This document shows, in pieces, positions 20,812-32,198 of a DNA stretch of 64,000 bases. Within the stretch, counting starts at the first letter, position 1. Each line of letters opens with the position of its first letter. Below the pieces are notes generated by a model that was given only the letters and a program-made list of their open reading frames with translations, was not told the DNA's origin and searched no databases. This DNA is from Asterella californica (Eukaryota > Streptophyta > Marchantiopsida > Marchantiales > Aytoniaceae): NCBI GenBank assembly GCA_036924285.1, contig JAYKYS010000004.1:1674001-1738000 (forward strand), given 5' to 3'. The position numbers and the translations under genes are program-made.

Positions 20812-21057
20812 ACGGAAGTCAAAGAGAACGGATCATACAACAAATATAAACTTGGGTAAAAGAAAAAAAATCATCGAGATATCACAATGATACAACTATG
20901 ATTTTTATTACGATCTAAATAAAACTCCTCCTGGATTTCTGTTCTGTCGAAGACAAACAGACATAACTCGAGTTCTTTGTTGTATTCTCGAGGTCGTGTT
21001 AGCTCCGCTATATCTAAGAGGTGATTCTATATCTCTTTCTACTTCTACAATTATGTC
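20812..21057. other. spacer between Gypsy C and the Harbinger transposase
   Basis: AT-rich, non-coding. GGATCATAC at about 20830 also occurs at the start of both Gypsy C LTR copies. For the minus-strand transposase this is the 3' side and may hold its terminator and transposon end. Confidence 0.3.
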
Positions 21058-22341
21058 TCAATCGTCTTTTGTCCACTCATCTTGATTCTTACTTAGAAAA
21101 TTATGCAACATAGTGCAACATCCTACCCATCTAACTAAAAAACAGTTCTCAGATCTATTTTTCAGTTGTGTTCTCACTTGTTTCAAGGAGTGCCATCTCG
21201 ATTTCAGTATACCAATACAGTGCTCATTTGCAACTCTTGCGCGTGCTAAGCAGGTATTGAAATCTTGCTTCTCCTTATCTCCACTGGCCATCCTGAAAGA
21301 AGGAACGAGGTGAAGCATAGGAGAGTATCCTGAATCTCCAAGTAAATACTGATCAGGATCAAATAAAAGACCAGCACTGTCCATATGTTTCCAAAGAAAA
21401 GACTTTCGCAAACATGTGATATCTTGACAGCTTCCGGGCATACCTGAGAATAAAAAGAAAATTCTCTTCCTGTGACAACATACAACTTGTGTATTTATCG
21501 AGTAGTTGCATTTCCTATCATAATATGTTTCTCCATCGTATCTAGGTCTTTGTGATAAAGGTAACAAAGTATCATCTATCAACCCTATACATCCGAGAAA
21601 TCCTTTCGCTGCAAAAGCTTCGGAGTTTACCTTCTTCTCTTCTCGGCTCGACCATCGTATTGATGATTTCATAGTCGACTCCATAGCCTTCATCACTCTT
21701 TGAGTATATAGAACCATCGTTCCATGCCATATATCCCACAAGAACATTGATCGTCCAAGTGCAGCACCATGCTCATCATGTCCAAATCGGTCGAGTGTCA
21801 CAACCACTTGTAATGACACAGGAGCATGTTTCACACGAGCTCTATTCCAAAAAATAGGATGTTGTTCAATCAAAGCTACCAACGTAGCAAAACTTCTCCG
21901 ATCCATCCTTGTGAGTTGACGGAAAGCATCAGCAAGAAGATTTTCAAAATAATTCTGATAAAAATCTTGACTCTTGAAGAACGTAAACTTTTGCGGTCTT
22001 TCTGAATAGCGAGAAGTAGATAGAATCCTATAAAACTCCAAGAATTCATCATCGGAATCATCATCGTCCTCACTAGAGCTAGTGAAGTTCTCGCTCTCTC
22101 TACTCTCGTATCTTCTCTTCTCATTCTCAATGAAATACTCACTCTGTGACCTCTCAGACGTTTCTCTCTCATCTTCACCCGAATCACTTGAACAATCAGA
22201 GTTAGATGATGCTAACATCACCCTCATGTCTAAAATTTCTTCCAAAGTCGCTAACAATTCTTTCCTCTCTGAAACGTGAGATATGATGGAGATGGTGAGA
22301 TTGCTCACTTCGAGTGCTTGACGGAGATGTTGAAACGACAC
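21058..22341 (-). CDS. PIF/Harbinger-type (HARBI1-like) DDE transposase
   Basis: Intact 427-codon frame without introns. The N-terminal half has a Ser/Asp/Glu-rich stretch (about residues 50-100) and a helical region likely to hold the DNA-binding part. The DDE_4-type core has Asp in LIDDTLLPL (about 252), Asp in LLGDSGYSP (about 327) and Glu in ANEHCIGILKSRW (about 375), the expected D-D-E order and spacing. The enzyme would cut and join transposon ends, usually at a 3-bp TWA site, with help from a Myb/SANT-like partner. No such partner is adjacent; a broken candidate lies 13 kb to the left, beyond Gypsy C. Unlike its neighbours this frame has no lesion. The NEH...GILK wording around the Glu recalls copies known from fungi, an impression that needs a tree. 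Confidence 0.85.
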   Translation of the reverse strand: MSFQHLRQALEVSNLTISIISHVSERKELLATLEEILDMRVMLASSNSDCSSDSGEDERETSERSQSEYFIENEKRRYESRESENFTSSSEDDDDSDDEFLEFYRILSTSRYSERPQKFTFFKSQDFYQNYFENLLADAFRQLTRMDRRSFATLVALIEQHPIFWNRARVKHAPVSLQVVVTLDRFGHDEHGAALGRSMFLWDIWHGTMVLYTQRVMKAMESTMKSSIRWSSREEKKVNSEAFAAKGFLGCIGLIDDTLLPLSQRPRYDGETYYDRKCNYSINTQVVCCHRKRIFFLFSGMPGSCQDITCLRKSFLWKHMDSAGLLFDPDQYLLGDSGYSPMLHLVPSFRMASGDKEKQDFNTCLARARVANEHCIGILKSRWHSLKQVRTQLKNRSENCFLVRWVGCCTMLHNFLSKNQDEWTKDD

Positions 22342-23537
22342 ATGCTGAAAGACTCTCAGGTGCTAAAGGAGCGATAGCTTTTGCTAGGTCGCGATGCTGA
22401 AATGAAACGGCGCTCAGGCGCTTGTGGAGTTCCTTTTCATTTTGAAATAAAAAGCGGGATTTTTAATGCTTTCCAGTTGACATGTACTAAGCGCATTTAG
22501 TAACCATGTACTATCCAGCCTATTGATTTCACGGCCAAAACTAGAACGGGCAATGAAAAAACAGCCGCGGTTAGTTTCTACGGGTATCTCAAAAGGTACC
22601 CGCAACCGAAATGACCGTTGTCCGGAACTCATGCCCGCGAGGAGCAGAATAATCACCACGTCCACTAACTTTGACACCCCCTATTCTCTTCAATCGTACT
22701 AGGTATATATATAAAAGTTTAATTTATGATGTAGAAATTTTCTATTTAAATATTATATCACAAATTATCACTGTAAATTACATATTATTCTTATTCTTTA
22801 TCACGATATCATAATAAAATGCTAACGTATTTCACACACTTTGTTTATGAGGCTAGGTGTGTAATTTTAAATGTAATAATATAATTATAGAGAGTTATTT
22901 TATATTTATAAAATTTAACAATGTCATCAATTACTCCAACTTCTCTGAAGAGAGCAAATCACCTTGAGGTTTATTGTCATTGTCACAAGAAGAGTGACTA
23001 AGTAACACATGACTCTATGTAGTTTATGACTTCCTTGAAAGATAGACTTTCTCTTTCCGTTCGTGCAAGCATCACTCCTTGAATTACAACTCTTGTCTTG
23101 ACTTTGACCAAGGTAAGAAAGTTATTCTCCTTAGACACTGATCTCTTTGAGCCGTCTCTTCCTTACGTCACATCTCCGTGTTGGATCTCTCTCTCTCTCT
23201 CTTTCTCTTTGATATCCTTGTGGATTTCTTCCCTAATTGCACTATCTCGGTGCTTCTCTGTGATGATGCTACCTAGATCTTCTAGGAATAAACCTTTAAT
23301 CTCTCCTGGTAACTCTTAAGATTCACTCTTTGTGCCACAAAATCAACAAATTATTGATATTTTCTTCTCACTACTTATTTTTTATGGAAGGCTTATGTTT
23401 CTTCTTGAACTAGATTGCAATCTTCACTTTTATGATCAATCTCCTTCGTCTTCCTGACGCCGTCGTCAATATATCATGGTTACTCCAACTAACAGATGGC
23501 TTATCTTGAGATTTATGATTTATTTTCTTGCTATTTG
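22342..23537. other. AT-rich non-coding stretch
   Basis: Upstream side of the transposase, then very AT-rich DNA (22700-22920) and a CT-rich stretch near 23185. ACACCCCC at 22672-22679 could be a transposon terminus. No gene is seen. Confidence 0.4.
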
Positions 23538-23978
23538 TCATTTTGAAGATGCCATAATATGAATGAGTTGCTTGAGATCTAACGACTCAATTACTTCCTT
23601 GGTCATCACAGCGAATGAAGATCTTGAATTTATTCGACAATTAGGGAGAAGATGATCATCTATAACGAAAAAGATGATCGCTGGTTGGTTTGATGTTGTA
23701 GTGGAGGTAACATTTTTTGTTGCTTGCGATCTCCTATAGAGACCATCTCTCCCTAGATGCAATCCATCTTCTCTGTTAAGAAGTATTTGTATCATATTTT
23801 TGCAAGATGAGGATATTTCCAATAGTTGTTTGATTGAAATATTAGCCTTGATAGCTGAAACATCTGTCATGATATAGTAACCAAATATCGTATTTTGAAG
23901 TTGTTGTTTGATCAATGTGGAACAAGTGATTATGTTTATTTTAACAAGAGTTAACAATAGTATGACACATGTTAACAT
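23538..23978 (-). pseudogene. decayed retroelement protease fragment
   Basis: A 146-codon frame contains IKQLLEISSSCKNMIQILL and later LPNCRINSRSSFAVMTKEV. This arrangement resembles the pre-protease helix and retropepsin active-site region of plant Gypsy elements, where the second segment would read D-S/G-G-(A/S)-x-x-(N/S)-V-(I/M). Asn-Ser-Arg replaces the catalytic Asp-x-Gly, so it cannot be active. Neighbouring DNA is too decayed to find RT or LTRs. Confidence 0.4.
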
Positions 23979-24219
23979 GAAAAGCTTTTAAAAAGTAAGT
24001 AAATTTTGCTATAGTTTACGCATAGTTTACGCATAGTTTACTTTGGATTTTTTAGATTTTCTAAAATCCTGAAAAATATGAATTTTTTCCTTGTTAGATT
24101 AAGAGTTATCGTGTGTACTGGAACATGGTGTCCGTTGATTAGGTAGTTCGTTAAGGTAGTTTGGAATTTCATGAATGGTCGTCTCAAGGCGGATGTGAAA
24201 TGCACGAGGTGTTGCAAAA
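23979..24219. other. AT-rich spacer
   Basis: No reading frame or repeat beyond a doubled CATAGTTTACG near 24010. Confidence 0.3.
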
Positions 24220-24660
24220 CACCAAACTTGATTCTGTAATGATCTCTTATAGAACGGAAACACCGAACTTGATTCTATATTGATCTCTTATAGAGAGCGG
24301 ACGAGTCACGGATGTGAGATGTGCGAGGTGTATCGTGTGTTGCTTCAGCAGTTTTCTCTCTCTGGTGGTGTGTGCTTAGGTGGTCGGTGGTACATGTGTA
24401 TTGAGTCTTAAGGTGGTTGCAATAACGAAGTTGATTCTGCAATGATCTCTTACACAGAGCGGAGAGAGTCGAGCCCTTGGGTGGTTGCAACAACCAAACT
24501 TGATTATGTAATGATCCCTTATAGAGAGCGGAGCGAGTCCCAGATGTAGATACGCGAGGTGTATCGTGTGCTACTTCAGCAATTTTATCTCTCTGGTGGT
24601 GTGTGCTCGGGTGGTTGGTGATATCGGTGTATCGAGCCCTAGGATGGTTACCAAACTCTC
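24220..24660 (+). repeat. imperfect direct repeats around AACTTGATTCTG...GATCTCTTATAGAG
   Basis: The module ACTTGATTCTGTAATGATC...TTATAGAGAGCGGA occurs about four times (near 24228, 24267, 24427 and 24498). A longer block ending in TCTCTCTGGTGGTGTGTGCT occurs twice, about 245 bp apart. Non-coding; possibly an old LTR. Confidence 0.6.
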
Positions 24661-26151
24661 TAAGTGTAGTGTTTGTCCGTGGAGTGACTATTGGGACTTG
24701 TGAGAAGTTTAGTTCTAAGTTTTACATGCTTGCTTGTCGCATTCGTCAATATGGGATGACAGATTCAACCAGAAAGCTTGCGGTAGTATGGAGCATTGGG
24801 ATTTATAAATAAGAAAGTTGTTTAGGAAATTGTCAAGTTCTCACGTTGTCAGATTTTGAGCATCCGGCCAGAACCCGTCGTAAAAAAAAGCAACGATGCG
24901 TATAGTTCGCTAAGTCAGGTGTGTGCGGTTTTGCAACGAAGATAAAGAAAAATTAGTCGACATTCTGATAAGACTCTATGACATCTTGACCTGCTGCCAG
25001 GTACCCGGATTGATATCTGTTGTCTCCAGCAAATTCTTGAATCAGTCTCATTTCTCGCACCTTTGAGAGAACCATCGAATGCAGTAGACGCGTTGTCTTC
25101 CCGAGTAGAATAATTACGATAGATTGAGTCATTCGGCAGTGTAGGAATTATTTCAATAATCCTTGATTCTAACTCCATGAATCCTTGATTCATGAACATT
25201 AGTTTTGGCTACTAACGATTTTCTGGCTGCTATGAAAAAACGAGTGGAAGAAGTAGAGGTGACACCGGCAGCAATCATATCCTCCTACCTAGATTCTCCC
25301 TGAGCACAACATATTATAATTTGCCGAGCGCTGCGGCTTCAACCTCTTTGTTCGATGTTGCTAAACCTCGATAGCAACAACAAAAGACTCTTTCTGACAG
25401 ACTCATCATAATGGTAGAATGTAAGTCATTTTCTTCACTCAGTCTTTAGATTCAGTCTTTAGTGGATGGATAAGGGTGTGGTACGGTTGTCGATGCGAGA
25501 AGGGAGAGAGAGAAAAAGAGGGTTAAGTTAGACGATATATCAAACGATGTCGGTGTGAACATCGCTCGTGTCTTCTCAATCCTTCCAAAGCATTGTAGTG
25601 CATTTCGAGGTCTGGTTGCCCCTCCCTTATAGATTCCTTTGTCGAGTTGACAAAGAAATTATTCAACAAGAAATTCATGAAGCCTTGCATAACTTCATTT
25701 TGCAACTCTTTCACATGTTTAGAATAGTCTGCACTCTTTGTGGAGGAAGATCACCTCTATCGGATGCGATCCAGATTCTGGTGTGATCTTAATGGAGGAA
25801 GATCACTTTTATCGGATCACATTTATCACATGTATCATCATTTTATCACCTTCTATGTGAGACATTTATGTCGGAAAAGCTTGCCTATCGTCTCTTCATA
25901 ATGTTGTTGCTATGTTTTTGCATAACTATCTGTCGATTGTGAAACCAGAGAAGAGGGGAGGGGGGATTTATCGGCTAATGTATGTTACTAGGTGAGTTAG
26001 ACGAGGGAGGAAAGAGTTTAGATCCGCTCGCAATTTCACTTCAAGCGCGGTCGTGTTCATTTCGTGTTCAAACATGTTACAAAAAATCTCTGATAGGTCT
26101 GCAACTCTCAGAATTTCTTCATCTTCTATTGTTGCTTAACTGCCGATCTTG
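24661..26151. other. non-coding stretch left of the chromovirus
   Basis: Only short open frames without recognisable domains. No repeat or RNA gene was noticed. Confidence 0.4.
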
Positions 26152-26156
26152 CCACA

Positions 26157-26616
26157 TGTAAGATGGGCTCTAGAGTGACTCAAAACCCGAATGCCCGTGG
26201 AGGTGCATTCGCCGTCTTTATATAGTGAAAGGAATAGTGCATGAAGACTCCCGGTCAATGCTGACCTCTTAAAGTGAACACACGGATCGCTGACGTGGCT
26301 TACATGCAACCTTAGATTTGAAACAACATCTAGATGGTTCAGAATGAGCCACGTAAGAGCTCACTGGAAGGTTCTCAAAGCTTCTTTCCAAAAACTTCCT
26401 TTTGGAAGTTTCTTGGCTAGAAAGTTCTCGAAGCTTCCTTCTAGAAACTTCCTTCTGGAAGTTTCCTGGCGGACTTTTGACGCAACCGTCTATTGATAGA
26501 AGTACTATTTGCTGCATGTATTCTCAGGCCAACTTAGCCGTAACTAATTCTTATACCAAAGACTTCTACCAAACCAATTTTCCCTCTAGTTGATAAGTAG
26601 AGCTCTACTTATTACA
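26157..26616 (-). repeat. chromovirus LTR (3' LTR on the minus strand)
   Basis: 460 bp, TG...CA ends. On the minus strand a TATA-like CTATATAAAG lies at about 26215-26224. It pairs with 31746-32193; the copies differ by dozens of substitutions and a few small gaps. Confidence 0.95.
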
Positions 26617-26632
26617 AACCTTCCCTCTTTTA
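26617..26632 (-). promoter_or_regulatory. polypurine tract of the chromovirus
   Basis: On the minus strand AAAGAGGGAAGGTT lies directly against the 3' LTR, the expected site and composition for priming plus-strand DNA. Confidence 0.75.
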
Positions 26633-26639
26633 AGAAGCA

Positions 26640-27169
26640 ACGTCCTCGTTGCTCAAGTGCTGTTTGAAAGCTTTCATTATGGGTGGGACGTGTGCAAGAT
26701 TGGTTGCATGTTCCCATGTTGCTTCATGTATTGGATAGCCTTTTCATTTCATCAAATAATCTACTCGTTGATGACGAGTCACACGTTTTTTTTAAGATGC
26801 GTTCCACTTCAAACTCTTCCTTGCCATCGATAATTTGAGGGAGAGGTCGTGACTCTTGTGAATTGCTAATTGATGAGGTCGTGGAGTATATCGCCGTAAT
26901 AAAAACACATGAAAAACCGGATGAATCTTCATGTGGGGTGGAAGTTCGAGTTGATATGCCACTGCTCCAATTCTACGGATAACAGAGAAAGGCCCGATGA
27001 AGCGAGAGTTGAATTTACGACTGCCGATCAGAGTAAGGTTGGTTGTGGATAACCAAACTTGATCACCAATCGTGAATTCTTCATGCCGACGGTGTCCATC
27101 GACATATTGCTTTTGTCGATTCTGAGCAACTTGTAGTTTCACCTTAGCTTTTATCCTTGTTGAATTCAT
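26640..27169 (-). pseudogene. chromovirus integrase C terminus and chromodomain
   Basis: The frame 26792-27169 holds the GPY module (SRFIGPFSVIRRIG) and HPVFHVFLLR, the normal end of chromoviral integrase. Past its stop, the minus-strand reading around 26680-26770 gives VDYLMK, a stop, then KGYPIHEATWEH. This is the core of a chromodomain in which a conserved aromatic-cage Trp codon has become TGA. The chromodomain would have bound methylated histone tails. Confidence 0.8.
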
Positions 27170-27375
27170 ACAACGAATTCACTGACAGCATCCACTTTGG
27201 TGTTGATTGACGATGAAGTATCGAATCATGTCAAACTTGCTGGTGTGAGAACATGTTCTCCGTACATGAGATAAAAAGACGTTTCACGAATAGATGCATT
27301 GAGGGAGTTGTTGTAGGTAAATTCTACCAAAGGAAGTAGGGTGTCTCACTTCACTTGCTCCTCCAATGTAAAAGC

Positions 27376-27980
27376 TCATAGCATGTCTTCAATTGTGCGA
27401 TTGGCTCTTTCAGTCTGTCCATCTGTTTGTGCGTGATAAGCAATAGACATGGCAAGTTTGGTCTTGAATAGACCAAATAGGGTTCTCCAAAATAGGTTAG
27501 TAAACTGAGGACCTCTATCTGTTATAAGCACTCGAGACAGACCGTGCTGAGAAAAAATGGTGTTCAAATATAATTGGGCAAGTTGCGGTGCTGAGACGTC
27601 TTTCGTGGTTGATCGAAGATGGATCATCTTGCTGAGCTTATCGACGAAGACGACTATGGAGTCAAAACGGAAATTGTTCATGGGTAGTTCACACACTAAG
27701 TTCATACTAACATGTTCTCAACGTTTGAAAGGGATCGAGAGTGGTTGAAGAAGACCGGAGGGTGCTTGAGGGCCTTATTCTGTTGACACATTGCACAACT
27801 CCGAGTGTATACTGCAACATCCTCTGCCATCTTGGGCCAGTAGAACACTCGTTGGACTGCTTCTAGTGTCTTTTCTGTCCCCATGTGTCCTGCAATGGCT
27901 GAATCGTGACATTCAATTAGTATGGTGGTGCGTAATTCAGGATCATCTGGGATCCATAACTTCCCTTCATGGAATACCAA
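27376..27980 (-). pseudogene. chromovirus integrase zinc-binding and core domains
   Basis: 27702-27980 encodes the HHCC region (CHDSAIAGHMGTEKTL...CAMCQQNK). 27376-27705 encodes the core with ITDRGPQF (second Asp) and DGQTERANRT (Glu). The first catalytic Asp is replaced: the segment expected to read MDF(V/I) reads MNLV. Together with the frame change at about 27703 this rules out strand transfer activity. Confidence 0.85.
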
Positions 27981-28456
27981 ACCATGGTTGTGGGTGATGG
28001 TTCTTGAAGGTTGGCTGTTACAATCTGTGCATCCGATCTCATACCCTCGATCAATTTTGTCCAGAAGTCAAAATTCACCTTCACTTTAGAGACTATGTTA
28101 TGCACAGTAGGCATGCGGGTTAATGCATCCGCAATTTGCTTCTTGTCCTCAACATACGTGATGGTCATGTTGAATCGTTGTCTCCATTCTGCCCAACGGA
28201 TTTGTCTCTTTGAGAGATCCTTCTGCGTCTCCAAATAGATCAAAGTTTTGTAGTCTGTCTCGACCACAAAAGCCTTCTCCTCTAGATAGTGCTTCCAATG
28301 CTTCGTGGCGAGGACTATTACCAATTCTTCTCTTTCGGTGGTGTGGTAGTTTTGTTCTGTTGGTAACAATTTCCGAGAGAAGTATGCAATTGGATGCCAA
28401 CCATCCTTCCATTCTTGCTGCAACACCGCCCCTATTGCCATGCCTGATGCGTCCAT
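27917..28456 (-). pseudogene. chromovirus RNase H domain
   Basis: The 179-codon frame starts at DASGMAIGAVLQQEW, the first catalytic Asp region, and contains YTTEREELVIVLATKHWKHY and VVETDYKTLIYL, typical of Gypsy RNase H. It is separated from RT by stops between 28457 and 28700. Confidence 0.85.
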
Positions 28457-28696
28457 TGCTAACTTGATAGGTTTCTTCGGGTCGTACTCACTTGAGGATC
28501 AGAGCATGTAGTAGTGTGGTCTTCAACGCTTGAAAACCTACTTCTTGCGATGTCCCCACATCCATTTATTTCCTTTGCTTAACAAAGCAGTTAATGGTTG
28601 TGCAAGCTTGGCAAAATGCTTAACAAATCTACGATAAAATCTTGTCAATCCCAAGAAGCTCTTAAGTTGAGTCTGGTCTTCTGGAGCCTTCTATTG

Positions 28697-29374
28697 TTAG
28701 ATGACAGCTATTTTATCTGTCATTACTTGTATGCTTTCTGCACTCACTTTGTTTCTTAAGTAATTCACCTCCGTCTTGTCAAATTCACATTTTGAAATTT
28801 TGACGTATAATTTATTTTGACGGAGTACTCGAAGAACCTCTCTCAAATGGTGCACATGTTCTTTCATAGTCTTGCTATAGATTAGGATGTCGTCAAGAAA
28901 TACAACGACTGATCTGTCTAAGTAAAGACGGAATATGTCATTCATCAGACCCATGAATGTGGCTGGTGCATTTGTGAGACCAAATGACATCACTAAGTAT
29001 TCGAAGTGACCATACCTTGTTCGAAAGGTAGTCTTCTCCACGTCTTCGTCAACAATTCGAATCTGGTTATATCCGTTCCGTAAGTCTAGCTTCGTGAAGT
29101 ACTTTGCTCTTTTGAGTTGATCAAACAAGTCATCCATCCGAGGTAGTGGATACTTATTCTTCAACGTTTGTTGATTGAGTGCTCGATAATCGATGCACAT
29201 CCGTAGGCTGTTATCTTTTTTCTTCACAAAAAAGACTGGAGCTCCATATGGTGACACGCTGGCCTGGATAAACCTTTTCTGCAACATCTCCTTGATTTGT
29301 GCCTTGCACTCCTCCAATTCATGTGGTGCTAGTTTGTATGGGGCCTTACAAGGAAGTGTGCTCCTTGGAATCAC
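28697..29374 (-). pseudogene. chromovirus reverse transcriptase domain
   Basis: 225 codons with all RT blocks in order: [44 protein letters not shown] and the active site [11 protein letters not shown]. The domain itself is well kept, but it is cut off from protease and RNase H by stops. Confidence 0.9.
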
Positions 29375-29559
29375 CTCGATTTTGTGATCAATCCTTCATT
29401 TTAGTGATAGCCCTGAAGGAAGATCATCGAGAAAGACATCTCCATATTCTGCTATCACATATGTCAAGCTCTCTGAAATCTGTCCATCAAGTCGTGCACT
29501 CGAGACCTCTCTTATTCAACCCAAAAAACAAACATCGCTATTACGTATAACACTCGTAC

Positions 29560-30730
29560 CTACTATATACAAAGGCAAGTTCTATCTTCGAGATCTCGCT
29601 CTATCTTCGAAGATTTTCCACTGTTTGATTTTCACCACTTTTCTTCGTCAATCCACTTCGGGATTATACTGCTCCATCCACGGCATATCTAATATGACAT
29701 CATAACGGGCTAATTTGATCACTCGTCACTCAATATCTTCACGATATTCGCCTAAAGTAAGTTCTATCTTTCGAGGTAAAGATTCAATCTTCTCAGTTTG
29801 TCCATGGGGTAGTTCCACCTTTTCACTCTCATCACTTTCTAACTCCATTCTCAATTTCATAGCAGTCGATCGAGACAAAAAGTTCTATGTTGCATCAAGA
29901 TCGATAAGTACTCTCACCTAGGTCCCTTCCAAGACTCCGTCCTTGACAATCAACTGCGCATTATTTTTTGTCAATCTCCTTCTTCTTCTCTCGTCTTCCT
30001 TCTCTCTCCTTGCACCAGTAAGACCGCGAGATGCATTTACTGGTGTTCTTCATTTCTCAGTCTTGTCTCGACTTCTTCCTTTTCTTTCGTCTCGTTCAGA
30101 TGATTCAGAGGTCGACGATATGGAGGTCTTGGATTCTAGGAAAATGATTTCGGCAATTTGCAGCTATGTGACCGAATCGTCCGCAGTTGTAACATCGACG
30201 CTGCTAGGGTTGAGGTGCAGCATTCCTGACACCTTCTCCTCTAGGAGCTCCTTGACGTCTTTCTTTTGACCGCCATTGACGATCTCCACCTTGAAACTGT
30301 CGTGATTGATAGCGGATGTTGCCTAGCTCAATGAGTGTCGGACCGTTTGCATACGGGATTTCAGATCGATTCTGGTGATTTGGTGGAATCATCACTTCTC
30401 CTCCTAATGCTCCAACAATTCTTTGAGCGCAAGCGATGGCCTCAAAAACCGTGAGTGGATTTTGCACATTATTTCTTGTCGGATTTTTTCTTTCAACCCT
30501 CTTTTGAAATTATCAAGAGCCTCCACTGGACTCATATCAATGATTGCAACTTGCAAGTCGAGGAAGGCTTCTACATACTCTTGAAGGCTTCCCTTCTGTT
30601 TCAATCCCCACATCCTCGTTCGAGCCATTTGCACAGAATCCACAGATTGAAAATTCTTCAACAGACCTTCTTGCATTGCAGTCCATGTTATTATTCTCTT
30701 TTCCTCAACACCGATCTCTCCCATGCATTA
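29560..30730 (-). pseudogene. chromovirus gag core, zinc knuckle and decayed protease
   Basis: 30404-30724 encodes a Retrotrans_gag core (ARTRMWGLKQKGSLQEYVEA, later SPVEALDNFKRGLK). 30204-30467 follows, and the minus strand at about 30145-30195 gives the CCHC knuckle CYNCGRFGHIAANC. Between 29560 and 29950, short stretches resemble the retropepsin tail, with the active-site triplet changed (LIDLDAT). Frames change several times. Confidence 0.75.
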
Positions 30731-30837
30731 TATCACGTGAGAGATTTATCGTTCAAGTATCCACAGGCAAACACTCCCGCTACGTGATTCGTGATTTGCG
30801 TATTGAAAAGTCGCAAATATCGATTCATCTGAGAAAT

Positions 30838-31200
30838 CTAATTCTCGACTACTCCTATGATTCGTTGACCTTTGTACGGTTCAATGTTACATGTCTTCGT
30901 CATCCGTAGTAACAAGACATCTTGATCATCGACTGGAGCTCTAACGATTTGTGCCACCGGTTTCCTTGGTGCAGCTTGCTCTTCCACCACCGATACTCCT
31001 TGAGACGATCCTCTCCTTCCAACGTCTATCATACTTTGACCCTCGAGGTTCAACATTTTGTTCTGTAGTGCTTCAACCGTCATCTTCATTTCTCAAAATT
31101 CGGTCAGCATACCCTGCATCAATTCTTGCATCAATTCCTGCATCACCAACTCTGGATTTGGAGGTTGCGGTTCCATGATCGCTCTCTCTCTCTCTCTCGC
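30838..31200 (-). pseudogene. chromovirus gag N-terminal part
   Basis: An 83-codon frame (30838-31089) plus an upstream reading toward the primer site, with GA-rich coding near 31180. It is recognised only by position between the primer site and the gag core. Confidence 0.45.
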
Positions 31201-31728
31201 TCTCTCCAACAACACGAAAGTTTCAAGCTTTCCTAGTATAGAGTTATGAAGGTCACTCGGAAGCGTTCATACACTACAAAAGAGACAAGAGAATCACTTA
31301 TCTCGCGGTAGAAATCCTCACCAAAATTTCTAATCACAAACTCTCTATGTAACGATTTCGATCTACAGACATAGCAGATCTCCACCCACGTGTTGAAGGG
31401 AACATGAGCGGGTATCCATGCTCACTAAATCAAGATGTAGCCGGTCAAATCTCAACTGGTTGCATATGTCACTACTGGAAGAATCACCGGGACTGACAAA
31501 TTCATCACTTGACTCATGAAATCCTCACCGAAATGATTGACAAGATACACTCAAAAATGATCACGACGTAGATCATAAGCTTGATTCAAGAATGATAATT
31601 TTGGAGCTGAAAATCTATCCCCATCCATCACATAGCTCTCTTGATCCTTTCGACGTGCTCAAAGTTCCAACTGTTCGGTACCTCGATCAAAGATCCTTCT
31701 AAGAGAGATAATCTGCTCTCTTAGAGTT

Positions 31729-31745
31729 CTCTACTTTGATACCAT
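31729..31745 (-). promoter_or_regulatory. primer binding site, initiator-tRNA-Met type
   Basis: Minus strand next to the 5' LTR reads TGGTATCAAAGTAGAG, close to the common plant primer site TGGTATCAGAGC complementary to initiator tRNA-Met. Confidence 0.8.
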
Positions 31746-32193
31746 TGTAAGATGGGTTCTAGAGTGACTCAAAACCCGAATGCCCGTGGAGGTTCATTCG
31801 CATCCTTTATATAGTGAAAGGAATAGTACATGATAGGCTCTCGGTCAATGCTAACCTCTCAAAGTGAACACACGGATCGCTGACGTGGCGGTCATGCAGC
31901 TTTAGATATAAAACAACATCTAGAGGGTTCAGAATGAGCCACGGAAGAGCTCGCTAGAAAGTTCTCAAAGCTTCTTTCCAGAAACTTCCTTCTGGAAATT
32001 TCTTGACTGGAAAGTTCTCGAAGCTTCATTCTGGAAGTTTTCCGGCAGACTTTTGGCGCAACCGTCTATTGATAGAAGTACTATTTTGTTGCATGTATTC
32101 TCAAGCCAACTTAGTCGTAACTAATTCTTATATCAAAGACTTCTACCAAATCAATTTCTCTTCTAGTTGATAAGTAGAGCTCTACTTATTACA
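31746..32193 (-). repeat. chromovirus LTR (5' LTR on the minus strand)
   Basis: 448 bp, partner of 26157-26616; followed by the target duplication CCACA at 32194-32198. Confidence 0.95.
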
Positions 32194-32198
32194 CCACA

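Larger units (their letters stand above)
26157..32193 (-). mobile_element. complete, inactivated Ty3/Gypsy chromovirus
   Basis: LTRs at 26157-26616 and 31746-32193 both begin TGTAAGATGGG and end TACTTATTACA. The element is flanked by the 5-bp direct repeat CCACA at 26152-26156 and 32194-32198, proving an integration event. On the minus strand the order is primer site, gag with zinc knuckle, protease, RT, RNase H, integrase, chromodomain, polypurine tract. Many stops and shifts, and LTRs differing by several percent, show that it is old and dead. The chromodomain assigns it to the chromovirus branch, which targets modified chromatin. Confidence 0.95.
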
